Below are positions 1-8,229 of a stretch of 64,000 bases of DNA, piece by piece. The notes beneath the pieces were generated by a model. The model saw only the letters and a list, made by a program, of their open reading frames with translations, had not been told where the DNA came from and did no database searches. The stretch is taken from NCBI GenBank assembly GCA_036679665.1, contig JAZHEJ010000042.1, positions 1-64,000 on the forward strand. The letters are read 5' to 3'. The first letter of the stretch is position 1. Each line of letters opens with the position of its first letter. Made by a program: the position numbers and the translations under genes. Source of the stretch: Tethybacter castelli (GTDB taxonomy: Bacteria; Pseudomonadota; Gammaproteobacteria; Tethybacterales; Tethybacteraceae).

Positions 1-1
1 G

Positions 2-247
2 ATCAAAGACACTGTAGGCGCCGGCGACTGTTATCTAGGCGGATTACTGACTGAAATGCTTGCCGATGATATGGTTTTGCCACACAAGTGTCGCCACGTT
101 TCGGTTGAGCAGCTAACTAGATGGGGTCGTTTCGCAGCGGCGGCGGCTACGGTTAACTGTATGCGTTCCGGATGTGTTCCGGCTACCCGCCCTGAGGTGA
201 TGCGCATGCTTGACGATGCAAACAAACAACCTCAGATGCCAGATTGA
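2..247 (+). CDS. PfkB-family sugar kinase (fructokinase-like), C-terminal end only
   Basis: Partial: the gene begins before the window. The visible 81 residues open with DTVGAGD (bases 8-28), the PfkB/ribokinase signature whose last Asp is the catalytic base and whose Gly-Ala-Gly forms the anion hole. The tail reads FAAAAATVNCMRSGCVPATRPEV, which resembles the C-terminus of ScrK-type fructokinases (NCxRxGxxPPTRxEV). The family phosphorylates fructose or related sugars with ATP. Substrate cannot be settled from the fragment. It precedes a tRNA and then glpK and fba on the same strand, in keeping with sugar-phosphate metabolism. Confidence 0.85.
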   Translation: MKDTVGAGDCYLGGLLTEMLADDMVLPHKCRHVSVEQLTRWGRFAAAAATVNCMRSGCVPATRPEVMRMLDDANKQPQMPD

Positions 248-286
248 ATAGGCAAGCTGGCCTATTTAATAAAATATGCCATGTTC

Positions 287-358
287 GCTGCAGTAGCTCA
301 GGGGTAGAGCAGCTGTTTCGTAAACAGCAGGCCGGGGGTTCAAATCCCTCCTGCAGCA
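287..358 (+). tRNA. tRNA-Thr (anticodon CGU)
   Basis: A full cloverleaf folds: acceptor GCTGCAG (287-293) with CTGCAGC (351-357), D stem GCTC/GAGC, anticodon stem GCTGT/ACAGC with loop TTCGTAA giving anticodon CGT, and a T arm with TTCAAAT loop (339-345) containing one G-U pair. G1-C72, C2-G71 and G35-U36 agree with threonine identity. The discriminator is A358. The next bases are CCG, so the 3' CCA is not fully encoded and would need the CCA-adding enzyme. Confidence 0.95.
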
Positions 359-585
359 CCGATCAGGCTCTGTCTTGCCGGCAATTTTTACCGATATTGC
401 AAGGTTAAAATAATATTCCAATCAGAACAAGTAAACGCAAAGATCAGCTATTTTTGATAACGGCAAGCCGTTCACAAATCGGAATATATTTAAGGCTGGT
501 TTAATGTGAATAACTATGACCGACAGTACAATCAACAGCAACTGATATTCGAGTACGACCCAATGTTTATACTAATTTGCTGATT

Positions 586-2079
586 GTGAAGACCAGAGAT
601 TTACTTGTCGCGCTTGATCAGGGCACATCTAGTACCCGAGCAATCGTTTACGACGCCAAGACGCTTGTCGCGGAATTTACCTCGCGGCGAGAATTACCTC
701 AGTACTATCCTCATCCAGGATGGGTGGAGCACGATGCCGAACAGATCTGGCAGGCTTGTAAAGATGTTATCGACGAAGCGCATGATTATGCCTCAACCAG
801 CGGTGGTCGGTTAGCCGCGTTGGGCATTACCAATCAGCGAGAAACCGTTTTGTTGTGGGAGCGTGACGGGGGACGTATATTGCATCGGGCGATTGTCTGG
901 CAAGATCGACGCACCGCATCGCGCTGCGCGCAACTTACCGAAGACGGTGCCGCGGAAATAGTCAGAAACAAAACCGGCTTGGTGCTTGATCCGTATTTTT
1001 CCGCGACCAAGATCGCCTGGTTGCTTGAAAAAACCGCCAGTTACGAGCGCGCCGCCAACGGCGAGGTGTTGGCCGGGACGATCGACAGTTTTTTGCTGTG
1101 GCGTCTTACCAAGGGAAAGATACACGCAACTGATGTAACCAATGCCAGTCGCACCCAGCTTTTAAACCTTGCTGAGCGCGACTGGGATGACGAACTGTTA
1201 CGTCTGCACAATGTTCCCCGCGGCTGTCTGCCGCAAGTATATTCTTGTACCAGTGATTTTGGTGTAACTGATCTAAATGGCGGCACGCTTCCGATATGCG
1301 GTATTGCAGGTGATCAGCAGGCCGCAGCAATTGGTCAAGGTTGTGTACATTCCCGTCAAGCAAAATCCACTTATGGTACCGGCTGCTTTGTGATCGTGCA
1401 AGGCGATGCGGATGTGCTTATTCCCACCGGTGGTTTACTTGGAACCATCGGCTATCAGATAGGTGATCAGGTTACCTATGCGGTGGAAGGTTCAATCTTT
1501 ATTGCCGGCAGCGTCATACAGTGGTTACGTGATCAGCTGGGTTTGTTTGCAGACAGCGCCCAGACCGCACAGCTTGCTCGACAGGCGAGCGATACGGGAG
1601 AGGTTATGGTCGTACCTGCGTTCACCGGCCTGGGAGCTCCGTTATGGAATCCGGATGCGCGGGCCGCGATCGTCGGTTTGACCTTGGATACAGACAAGGC
1701 GCAAATCGTGCGGGCGGCTTTGGAAGCGGTGGCGTATTCGACCCACGATTTGTTTACGGCGTTTGACGCCAATAAATTGCGTCCTGAAATAATTAAAGTC
1801 GACGGCGGTATGGTCGCAAACGATTGGTTTTTACAATACCTGGCCGACATAGTCGATTTAAAAGTAATACGTCCGGTGGATATTGAGACAACCGCCCGCG
1901 GCGCGGCATTTTTGGCTGGGTTACAGATCGGCAACTATGCGTCGCTTGACGCGATTGGCGAGCTAAATAAGCTAGATCGCGCTTTTTCCCCGGCAATGGA
2001 AAGCGACAGACGTACCGCAAGACTTGCCAGTTGGCAACGCGCGGTCCAAGCGACAATAGTGTACGCGCAACGTAAGTAG
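586..2079 (+). CDS. glpK: Glycerol kinase
   Basis: Phosphorylates glycerol to sn-glycerol 3-phosphate with ATP (FGGY kinase family). About 497 residues, near the usual 500. Visible family motifs: VALDQGTSSTRA at the N-terminus, GITNQRET (glycerol-binding Arg-Glu), GIAGDQQAA (catalytic Asp), STYGTGCF, and VVPAFTGLGAP in the C-terminal lobe. GTG at 586 is chosen because it puts the first strand at the same distance from the start as in E. coli GlpK; an in-frame TTG lies at 577. Odd: the loop that in E. coli (GGKGGTR) binds the inhibitor fructose 1,6-bisphosphate is shortened here to NGGTL, so that allosteric control is probably absent. It is followed by fba after 35 bases. Confidence 0.95.
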   Translation: MKTRDLLVALDQGTSSTRAIVYDAKTLVAEFTSRRELPQYYPHPGWVEHDAEQIWQACKDVIDEAHDYASTSGGRLAALGITNQRETVLLWERDGGRILHRAIVWQDRRTASRCAQLTEDGAAEIVRNKTGLVLDPYFSATKIAWLLEKTASYERAANGEVLAGTIDSFLLWRLTKGKIHATDVTNASRTQLLNLAERDWDDELLRLHNVPRGCLPQVYSCTSDFGVTDLNGGTLPICGIAGDQQAAAIGQGCVHSRQAKSTYGTGCFVIVQGDADVLIPTGGLLGTIGYQIGDQVTYAVEGSIFIAGSVIQWLRDQLGLFADSAQTAQLARQASDTGEVMVVPAFTGLGAPLWNPDARAAIVGLTLDTDKAQIVRAALEAVAYSTHDLFTAFDANKLRPEIIKVDGGMVANDWFLQYLADIVDLKVIRPVDIETTARGAAFLAGLQIGNYASLDAIGELNKLDRAFSPAMESDRRTARLASWQRAVQATIVYAQRK

Positions 2080-2114
2080 TTAAAATCCCCATAATAATCA
2101 CCTAGAAAACTACC

Positions 2115-3170
2115 ATGGCTTTAATAACACTTCGACAACTATTGGATTACGCCGCTGAATATGATTTTGGCGTACCGGCATTTAACGTCAATAATCTAGA
2201 GCAGGTTAAGGCGATTATGACCGCGGCGGAAAAAACTTCGGCTCCGGTTATTATTCAGGCTAGCCGCGGTGCGCGCGAGTATGCAGGTGACAACTATCTA
2301 AAGCACCTGATGCTTGCCGCTGTCGAAACTCATCCACGCATTCCGGTTTGCATGCACCAAGATCACGGCAACAATTTGCCAACCTGTCTATCGGCGATAA
2401 GTAACGGTTTTACGAGCGTTATGATGGATGGATCCTTACGAGAGGACGCTAAGACGCCTGCTGACTATGAGTATAACGAAGATGTGACAGCCAAGGTGTC
2501 GGAAATGGCACACATGATCGGAGTTTCGGTGGAAGGAGAACTAGGTTGTTTGGGTTCATTGGAAACCGGTCAGGGCGAAGCTGAGGACGGCGTGGGACAC
2601 GACGGCAAGCTTGAACGGGAACGCTTGCTGACTGACCCGGCTGAAGCTGAAAAATTCGTCCGTGCCACCCAGGTGGATGCGCTGGCCGTCGCGATTGGAA
2701 CTTCCCACGGGGCTTATAAATTCACGCGTAAACCGGATGGCGAAATTTTATCCATGGAAACGGTCAAGGAAATACACGACCGTCTGCCTAGCTTGCATAT
2801 GGTGATGCACGGTTCTTCATCGGTACCACAAGATCTGCAGGATGTTATCAACAAGTTCGGCGGCAAGATGCCCCAGACCTACGGGGTACCGGTGGACGAG
2901 ATAGTTGAAGGAATCAAGCACGGAGTACGCAAAATCAATATTGACACCGATTGTCGGATGGCGATCACGGGGCAGTATCGCAAGATGACCATTGAAAATC
3001 CAGCTGAATTTGATCCACGCAAGTTTAATAAGCCGGCGATCGCTAAAATGATTGAAGTTTGCGTAGCGCGTCTGGAAGCATTTGGAACAGCCGGCCACGC
3101 TGACAAAATCACACCGTTACCTCTCGAAGCTATGGCAGCGAGCTACCGTACCGGTAACCTTAACCACTAG
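2115..3170 (+). CDS. fba: Class II fructose-1,6-bisphosphate aldolase
   Basis: Zinc-dependent reversible cleavage of fructose 1,6-bisphosphate to dihydroxyacetone phosphate and glyceraldehyde 3-phosphate, for glycolysis, gluconeogenesis or a Calvin cycle. 351 residues, all family motifs visible: HQDHG (zinc His and catalytic Asp), VEGELG, GTSHGAYK, HGSSSVP and NIDTD. The long form with LETGQGEAEDGVGHDGK and a C-terminus ending ITPLPLEAMAASY fits the so-called Calvin-cycle subtype of class II enzymes. Clear ATG start. It lies between glpK and an acyl-ACP synthetase on one strand and probably shares a transcript with them. No RuBisCO or phosphoribulokinase is in the window, so the subtype name says nothing about autotrophy. 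Confidence 0.95.
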   Translation: MALITLRQLLDYAAEYDFGVPAFNVNNLEQVKAIMTAAEKTSAPVIIQASRGAREYAGDNYLKHLMLAAVETHPRIPVCMHQDHGNNLPTCLSAISNGFTSVMMDGSLREDAKTPADYEYNEDVTAKVSEMAHMIGVSVEGELGCLGSLETGQGEAEDGVGHDGKLERERLLTDPAEAEKFVRATQVDALAVAIGTSHGAYKFTRKPDGEILSMETVKEIHDRLPSLHMVMHGSSSVPQDLQDVINKFGGKMPQTYGVPVDEIVEGIKHGVRKINIDTDCRMAITGQYRKMTIENPAEFDPRKFNKPAIAKMIEVCVARLEAFGTAGHADKITPLPLEAMAASYRTGNLNH

Positions 3171-3192
3171 TGAAACCTATAAGTTAGTTGGT

Positions 3193-5298
3193 ATGGCTTG
3201 GCGGGTACTGCTTAGTGGCGCAGAGCGTGTTAACAACTTGGTTGACCCGGCGGTAATTATCGCCAACCGAACCAGTGGTCAGGATGCGTTATGGATTGCC
3301 CATGCGTTTCGCAACAAGCGGTTTCATTTTGTGCTTGACCATTACCGCGGCGACCCGCATCACTTACGCCGCCAGCTACAACCGCACACGGTTAGTATCA
3401 TTGTGCCGGGCGATATCGATGCGGTAAAGAAAGTGTTACATAATGACACCGGATGTGATCATGCGGTATTTTTTCCGGCGGATATGGCGCGCTCTTCAGG
3501 TGGGATAGGCAAGATTACCACTTTAGCCGCACGCTATGCTGAAAAACATTGCGCGGGGCGCTATGTCCCGCTACATATTAGCTTTGCCGACCACATCGCT
3601 GAGAACAACAAGATGGTGCGCATTACCGCAGGTTCGGTGACTCAGCGAATGCCGGCTACGGATCTGAAAGGTGACAGTTTGCGTTATTGGCAAGAATCCA
3701 ATCTGCGGATGATGCTTGAACGCGCTTGCTTGGATGCCGCTGAACCGCTTTTGATGCAGATGAGTCTGCCGCAACTGGTGGTAGCCAAGGCGGCTCGTTA
3801 CGGCATGCGTAAGTTGCTGTTTAGCCAGGTGATACCTGAACGACGCGAAATTACCTATCAAACCATGCTGCGTGGCTGTTTTGCGCTTGGCAGTTTGCTT
3901 GCCAACCGGTACCAGTTCGGTCAGCGCATAGGACTTATGCTACCGACTGCGGCAGGCAGCGCGGTGGCGTTTTACGCCTGCCAGTTTGCCGGACTTGTTC
4001 CGGTAATGCTTAATTTTGGTGCCGGCAACGCCAATATTACGTCAGCATGCGCGACCGCGAATGTCGCGGACGTTTTAACCTCGCGCGCTTTGCTGGAAAA
4101 TTTCGCTGCGGCACACAGTGCGGCCGAAGCGATTACTAGCGCCAAAGTGGGAATGCACATGCTTGAAGATTTCCGCGATAACTTGCCACTATCGAGCAAA
4201 CTTGCCGCGGTGCGTGGCACATTGATGCCGGGTTTGAGTTTGGCAGGGATGCCTGGAAGTAAGCTTACCCCTGACAGTGAGGCGGTTGTGCTTTTCACCT
4301 CCGGTTCAGAAGGTGTGCCCAAAGGAGTGGTATTGACCCAGCGCAACTTAGTGGCCAACGCGATGCAGATATTGGCACGCATCCCGATTGACGACGACGA
4401 TCTGCTGTTTAACAGCTTGCCGTTGTTCCATTCTTTCGGCATGATTGGCGGATTGGTTTTGCCGGTGGCTGCCGGGTTGAGCACATTGCAATTTCCTTCG
4501 CCGCTGCTGTATCAACAGATTCCCGCGATAATACGTTCAGAGCGAGCCACGATTATTTTTTCGACCAGTACGTTTTTGGGCCAATATGGCAATTCAGCGC
4601 ACCCGACGGATTTCAATTCACTACGTTTGATAGTTGCAGGTGGCGAGCAACTTAAGTCCGCGGTACGTCAAGCGTGGCTAACTAAATTCGGTAAGCGGAT
4701 ACTGGAAGGCTACGGGGTAACTGAAACTTCTCCGGCTATCGCGGTAAACGTGGATGACGCGAATCAGGACGGGTCGATCGGCTTGCCGCTACCCGGGGTG
4801 GACTATCGTATTAACCAAGTTGACGGAGTAGAAACAGGCGGTCAGCTGGTTTTACAGGGGCCTAATGTGATGCGCGGTTATCTGTTCGCAGATCGTCCCG
4901 ACAAAATTGTCACGGTGCCTGAGTCAGGTCATGACACAGGCGACATAGCCACGGTAGACCCAAACGGTTATTTAGCCATCGTTGGCAGAATCAAGCGCTT
5001 TGCGAAGGTGGCAGGCGAAATGGCCCCCTTGGGACGAATCGAAGAAGTGCTCGAGGAGGGTTTGGGCGATACTACCTGTGTGGTGCTAGCTATCGCTGAT
5101 GAGCGCCGCGGTGAGAAAATTATTCTGGCAACCACGGTACCGGATGTGAAGTCCGACCAGATTGTCAAGTTGATGCAAGAAGCCAAGCTACCTGAGCTGT
5201 GGGTACCGCGCACGATTATTCCGATTGCGGATATTCCGTTGCTAGCAACGGGTAAGAAGGATTATCCAGCCGTTGAACGCTTGCTCAAGCTGTCTTAA
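3193..5298 (+). CDS. Aas-like acyl-ACP synthetase with degenerate acyltransferase domain
   Basis: About 701 residues with the architecture of E. coli Aas: an N-terminal PlsC-like acyltransferase domain (about 1-190) fused to an AMP-forming acyl-ACP synthetase (about 200-700). The synthetase half looks intact: FTSGSEGVPKGVV (AMP-binding P-loop, about 366-380), PLFHSFG, EGYGVTET (about 505), HDTGD, GRIKRFAK and a C-terminal TGKKDYP lysine. In the first half the catalytic HxxxxD is NRTSGQD (Arg26 for His) and the FPEG motif is FPAD (94-97), so lysophospholipid acyltransfer is unlikely by known chemistry. ATG 3193 follows fba by 22 bases; an ATG at 3082 would overlap fba by 89 bases and adds no homologous sequence. 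It ends 4 bases before convergent hemY. The likely role is activation of fatty acids for recycling into lipid. Confidence 0.88.
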   Translation: MAWRVLLSGAERVNNLVDPAVIIANRTSGQDALWIAHAFRNKRFHFVLDHYRGDPHHLRRQLQPHTVSIIVPGDIDAVKKVLHNDTGCDHAVFFPADMARSSGGIGKITTLAARYAEKHCAGRYVPLHISFADHIAENNKMVRITAGSVTQRMPATDLKGDSLRYWQESNLRMMLERACLDAAEPLLMQMSLPQLVVAKAARYGMRKLLFSQVIPERREITYQTMLRGCFALGSLLANRYQFGQRIGLMLPTAAGSAVAFYACQFAGLVPVMLNFGAGNANITSACATANVADVLTSRALLENFAAAHSAAEAITSAKVGMHMLEDFRDNLPLSSKLAAVRGTLMPGLSLAGMPGSKLTPDSEAVVLFTSGSEGVPKGVVLTQRNLVANAMQILARIPIDDDDLLFNSLPLFHSFGMIGGLVLPVAAGLSTLQFPSPLLYQQIPAIIRSERATIIFSTSTFLGQYGNSAHPTDFNSLRLIVAGGEQLKSAVRQAWLTKFGKRILEGYGVTETSPAIAVNVDDANQDGSIGLPLPGVDYRINQVDGVETGGQLVLQGPNVMRGYLFADRPDKIVTVPESGHDTGDIATVDPNGYLAIVGRIKRFAKVAGEMAPLGRIEEVLEEGLGDTTCVVLAIADERRGEKIILATTVPDVKSDQIVKLMQEAKLPELWVPRTIIPIADIPLLATGKKDYPAVERLLKLS

Positions 5299-5302
5299 AA
5301 AT

Positions 5303-6481
5303 CTAGTTCGCGTTGCTTTCGGTGCATTGAGCTGCCATACGATAAAGACGATTGACCTCTTCTTGTCCTTTACCTTCTGCCTCGGCTAATTTGGCAAGTT
5401 GGAGGTACGTTGGGCGATCTTCGTGGATCGCCAATGCTTTTTCAAGCAACTTGCGCGCTTGAGCCCATAGTTGTTCTCTCATCGCCAGCGCGGCGATCGA
5501 GCGCAGCAAAGCCACATCTTTGCTGTTGTCTTGCAAGGACTTATCCGAGCGCGCCAGAGCCTGACGCACCAGTTCGTCGTTGCCGTGGCGTGCGATCGCG
5601 TTGAACGTCTCGGCGTACGGATCTTGCTCTAAAACCTTGGTCAAAATCGCTGAAGCTCCTTGGGTATCGTGTACCGCGGCCAGGCGATCAGCGGCAGCAA
5701 CGGTTACAGATGTGGCTGATGAGCTAGATTTGCCAACTTTACCAAGTAGGCCACGAACATCATCAGCGTTACCCGCATCAGCAAGGAGTTGTCCGGTTAG
5801 TTTACCGATATGGGCACGCAACGCGGGAGAAGGGTCGCGGTCGAGTAGATGTTGCGCCACATCCAACGCGCCACGAATATCGCCTGATTTTTCGTTGGCA
5901 TCCAATAGCATCTTCATCGGTTGCACAGCCTTGTTGGTTGTCGCGCCGGCGATTCGCAACACTTCTGCCGCCTCGCCGGGCAGATTGGCGCTTAGCCGCC
6001 CTTGCGCGCTAGCCATCGCCTTGACCATCGGGTCACCATCGCCAGCTGTTGCCTTGCGTAACAACATATTTCGTTTCTTTTCGCTGTCAGCGGTAGCTGC
6101 GGCCAGATAGTAAGTAACCGCTGGCGCGATACCGGCGTCCGCGGCGGCAAGAAAGCTTTTGTGCTGATTGGGCTTGACACCCAGCACCATAGATTGCAAT
6201 CCTTCAACCAGATAATTCAGACGTTTGTGTTCGTTGCGGCGACGCTTCCAGTTCCGAAGGTGAGCGGGGAAAAATACGATCAGAGAAAAAACTTTCCAAC
6301 CCAAAATTATTGCCAGACTAACCAGTACCACGCCGAACAATAAAACGGTCAGTGGCGTCTCAATCTCTTTGTCAGCTACGTCAATCGTAATTGGAACGTT
6401 CAAATAGCGGACGTGGAGAATCCAGCCGCCAAGAACGATGGCAATTCCCAAGAGCAAAGTAAGATAGCCTCGCCAGCGCAT
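5303..6481 (-). CDS. hemY: HemY, membrane-anchored TPR protein of the heme cluster
   Basis: 392 residues. Two membrane segments at the N-terminus (about 5-25 and 43-68), the second followed by the basic stretch LRNWKRRR, then a long helical TPR region that includes the HemY-type LVEGLQSM (near 92-99) and ends in paired helices LLEKALAIHEDRPTYLQLAKLAE. This is the proteobacterial HemY found at the end of hemCDXY; it is not the Gram-positive protoporphyrinogen oxidase of the same name. Its proposed role is a scaffold for late heme enzymes at the inner membrane, still poorly defined. It follows hemX by 11 bases and is the last gene of the minus-strand run that begins at ubiB. Confidence 0.93.
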   Translation of the reverse strand: MRWRGYLTLLLGIAIVLGGWILHVRYLNVPITIDVADKEIETPLTVLLFGVVLVSLAIILGWKVFSLIVFFPAHLRNWKRRRNEHKRLNYLVEGLQSMVLGVKPNQHKSFLAAADAGIAPAVTYYLAAATADSEKKRNMLLRKATAGDGDPMVKAMASAQGRLSANLPGEAAEVLRIAGATTNKAVQPMKMLLDANEKSGDIRGALDVAQHLLDRDPSPALRAHIGKLTGQLLADAGNADDVRGLLGKVGKSSSSATSVTVAAADRLAAVHDTQGASAILTKVLEQDPYAETFNAIARHGNDELVRQALARSDKSLQDNSKDVALLRSIAALAMREQLWAQARKLLEKALAIHEDRPTYLQLAKLAEAEGKGQEEVNRLYRMAAQCTESNAN

Positions 6482-6492
6482 AATAATTTGCT

Positions 6493-7470
6493 TTAGCTTG
6501 CGGGACTGGGCAGTTCCAGCACCAAATGGTTTGAAGGATAGCCTGCGGAAATGAGCTCACTTACAGTACGGGTAATTTCGCTGGACACTACGGTAGGATT
6601 ATGGTTGTTTAGCGCATTTGCAGCTTGTTGAAGACGATCAAGTGATTTTAAGTAATTTTCATCGGTACCGCCAAGCAAGGCATTCAAAGACATGGGTAAT
6701 ACCGCCGCTAGTTGATCAATCAGCGTAAGCTGAGCGACTTCCTGCGTACTGTCGCGGCTGACTTTGATAAGCGAACTGAAAATGCCGAGTAATTGAGTAG
6801 CCTCAGGATCAGGTGCCGAAGCAGCTTCAAGTTCGCTTTGCGCTTGCGTCCGGGCATTGATGATCTGAGTTTCAAGCTTAGTAAACTGTTCAAGTATCTG
6901 GCGCCGCGAGATAGCTGTCGCAAGTCTGGCGCGGTTGGTTTCGATAAGCGGGAGCAGTTCGCTGTCGCCGGTCAGATTTTGGGCCAGCTTGTCCAAGTCG
7001 CCGATTGCAGCTTGCGGGTCGCCGTTGATTTGTAACTTCAGGTCGATTATCGCTAGGTGCAGTCTGCCAATTTCGGTTGCGGATACTGACGTACCGCCTG
7101 TAAATTGCTGATTGACTACCTGTTCGGCAAATTGCTCGCTTAAGGCTTGGAGCTGACGCGACGTTGTTTCAAGACTGATTACACGGGTTTGCAATGCGCC
7201 GATTTGGGCAATTAATCCGTTGATTTCCGAAGCCACTGCCGGCTGAATGGAAAGCGGCTCTGTGCGGGGAGAGGTTTCCGCTTGATCAAGTTCCAACGGC
7301 TGTTCAACTGATTCGCCAAACACATACTTTTCGATCAAGCTGTCAAGCCAGCCTTTCGAATACGCATAGCCTGTGCCGACTATTATCAACACCAGCACCA
7401 GCCAGCCAAATCCTCCGCCAGATTTGCTTTTGGGTTCCGGCGGTGGCGCTTGCGTGTTATTTTCGTTCAT
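6493..7470 (-). CDS. hemX: HemX, membrane-anchored coiled-coil protein
   Basis: 325 residues. A short Pro-rich cytoplasmic tail is followed by one membrane segment (GWLVLVLIIVGTGYAY, about 22-39) and then a long periplasmic helical region with heptad-like spacing (about 80-210). This matches proteobacterial HemX, a single-span protein encoded between hemD and hemY. E. coli HemX is about 393 residues. It was once annotated as a uroporphyrinogen methyltransferase, but no methyltransferase motifs are present and its function is uncertain. The ATG overlaps the hemD stop codon in an ATGA junction, so translation is probably coupled. Confidence 0.9.
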   Translation of the reverse strand: MNENNTQAPPPEPKSKSGGGFGWLVLVLIIVGTGYAYSKGWLDSLIEKYVFGESVEQPLELDQAETSPRTEPLSIQPAVASEINGLIAQIGALQTRVISLETTSRQLQALSEQFAEQVVNQQFTGGTSVSATEIGRLHLAIIDLKLQINGDPQAAIGDLDKLAQNLTGDSELLPLIETNRARLATAISRRQILEQFTKLETQIINARTQAQSELEAASAPDPEATQLLGIFSSLIKVSRDSTQEVAQLTLIDQLAAVLPMSLNALLGGTDENYLKSLDRLQQAANALNNHNPTVVSSEITRTVSELISAGYPSNHLVLELPSPAS

Positions 7471-8225
7471 AAACTAGGTATACAAGACTGAAGTTGTTTA
7501 AGGAGTGTGGTGATGTCGCCGTGACAAATTATATTTTCATATCCTATTTCCAGCGCCTTATCTTTGATCGCAGGGTGAATCACACCAACATTAAGCCGGT
7601 GAATCAGTTCAAGATCAGTTCCGGCAATTTCATTCAAAGCCTCCAGCGAAGCAGCTTCAAACGCGATGATGGTATTAACCGAGGCGCGCACCGCGTCGAA
7701 TTTGGCACTCCATGTGTCCGGAGCAATTCGTGTTCGTCGATAGCAGGGCATAGGTACCGGTATGGCCTTGTTGCGAACCAGTAGCGTGTTTGCGTGCGGT
7801 AAAGCATTCACCCTTTGAACCAACGCGATGCGTTTGCCGACAAGCCGTTGGTTGCCTAGTTCAGCACATAGTGTGCGCAAATCACCGATACCGGGCGGCG
7901 TGGTGATATTGGTAAATCCCGCCTTGATTAGTTCCTTGCGCGAAGCAATTCCCGGTGCCGCGCATGCCATTGCGGTAGGTAAAGTTAGCTGGTGGCGCAG
8001 CGCAATGCCGCGCAATGCTTGTACTCCGTATGGGCTTGAAAATAACAACAGTCCGTAGTTTTTGGGCTGGCGCAAAAATGCGATTGCCGCCGGGCAGTCG
8101 TATTCGGTCGCAAGGCTAAAGATCGGCATCGCGATTGCTCTGCCGCCGGTCCGCGTTATTTGCGCTCGTAGCGCGGTGGAACGATTTGAAGCGCGCAACA
8201 AGATCGCAACAATGTTGGCGGCCAT
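7467..8225 (-). CDS. hemD: Uroporphyrinogen-III synthase
   Basis: About 252 residues. It closes the linear hydroxymethylbilane made by HemC, inverting ring D, to give uroporphyrinogen III. The sequence is weakly conserved as usual for HemD but has the expected pattern: N-terminal LRASNRSTALRAQITRTGG, an alternating two-domain fold, LLLFSSPYGVQAL and a late TIIAFEAASLEAL. ATG 8225 is chosen because it begins four bases after the hemC stop; an ATG at 8333 would put 36 residues inside hemC with no similarity to the family. Its position between hemC and hemX is the strongest support. Confidence 0.92.
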   Translation of the reverse strand: MAANIVAILLRASNRSTALRAQITRTGGRAIAMPIFSLATEYDCPAAIAFLRQPKNYGLLLFSSPYGVQALRGIALRHQLTLPTAMACAAPGIASRKELIKAGFTNITTPPGIGDLRTLCAELGNQRLVGKRIALVQRVNALPHANTLLVRNKAIPVPMPCYRRTRIAPDTWSAKFDAVRASVNTIIAFEAASLEALNEIAGTDLELIHRLNVGVIHPAIKDKALEIGYENIICHGDITTLLKQLQSCIPSL

Positions 8226-8229
8226 AATG

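Noticed and set aside
459..472. AACGGC-AA-GCCGTT inverted repeat upstream of glpK
   Set aside because: A 2-base spacer cannot fold as RNA, and no promoter or known operator consensus could be tied to it; it could be chance.
361..585. 225-base gap between tRNA-Thr and glpK
   Set aside because: I searched for a small ORF, RNA gene or terminator and saw only weak dyads (for example CTTGC/GCAAG near 373-404); nothing worth calling.
3082..3192. Upstream ATG extending the Aas-like protein into fba
   Set aside because: It would overlap the end of fba by 89 bases, and the added 37 residues show no acyltransferase similarity; ATG 3193 suffices.
5580..6110. Long plus-strand frame opposite hemY
   Set aside because: Ser/Ala/Arg-rich shadow of a clear hemY reading frame with no motif of its own.
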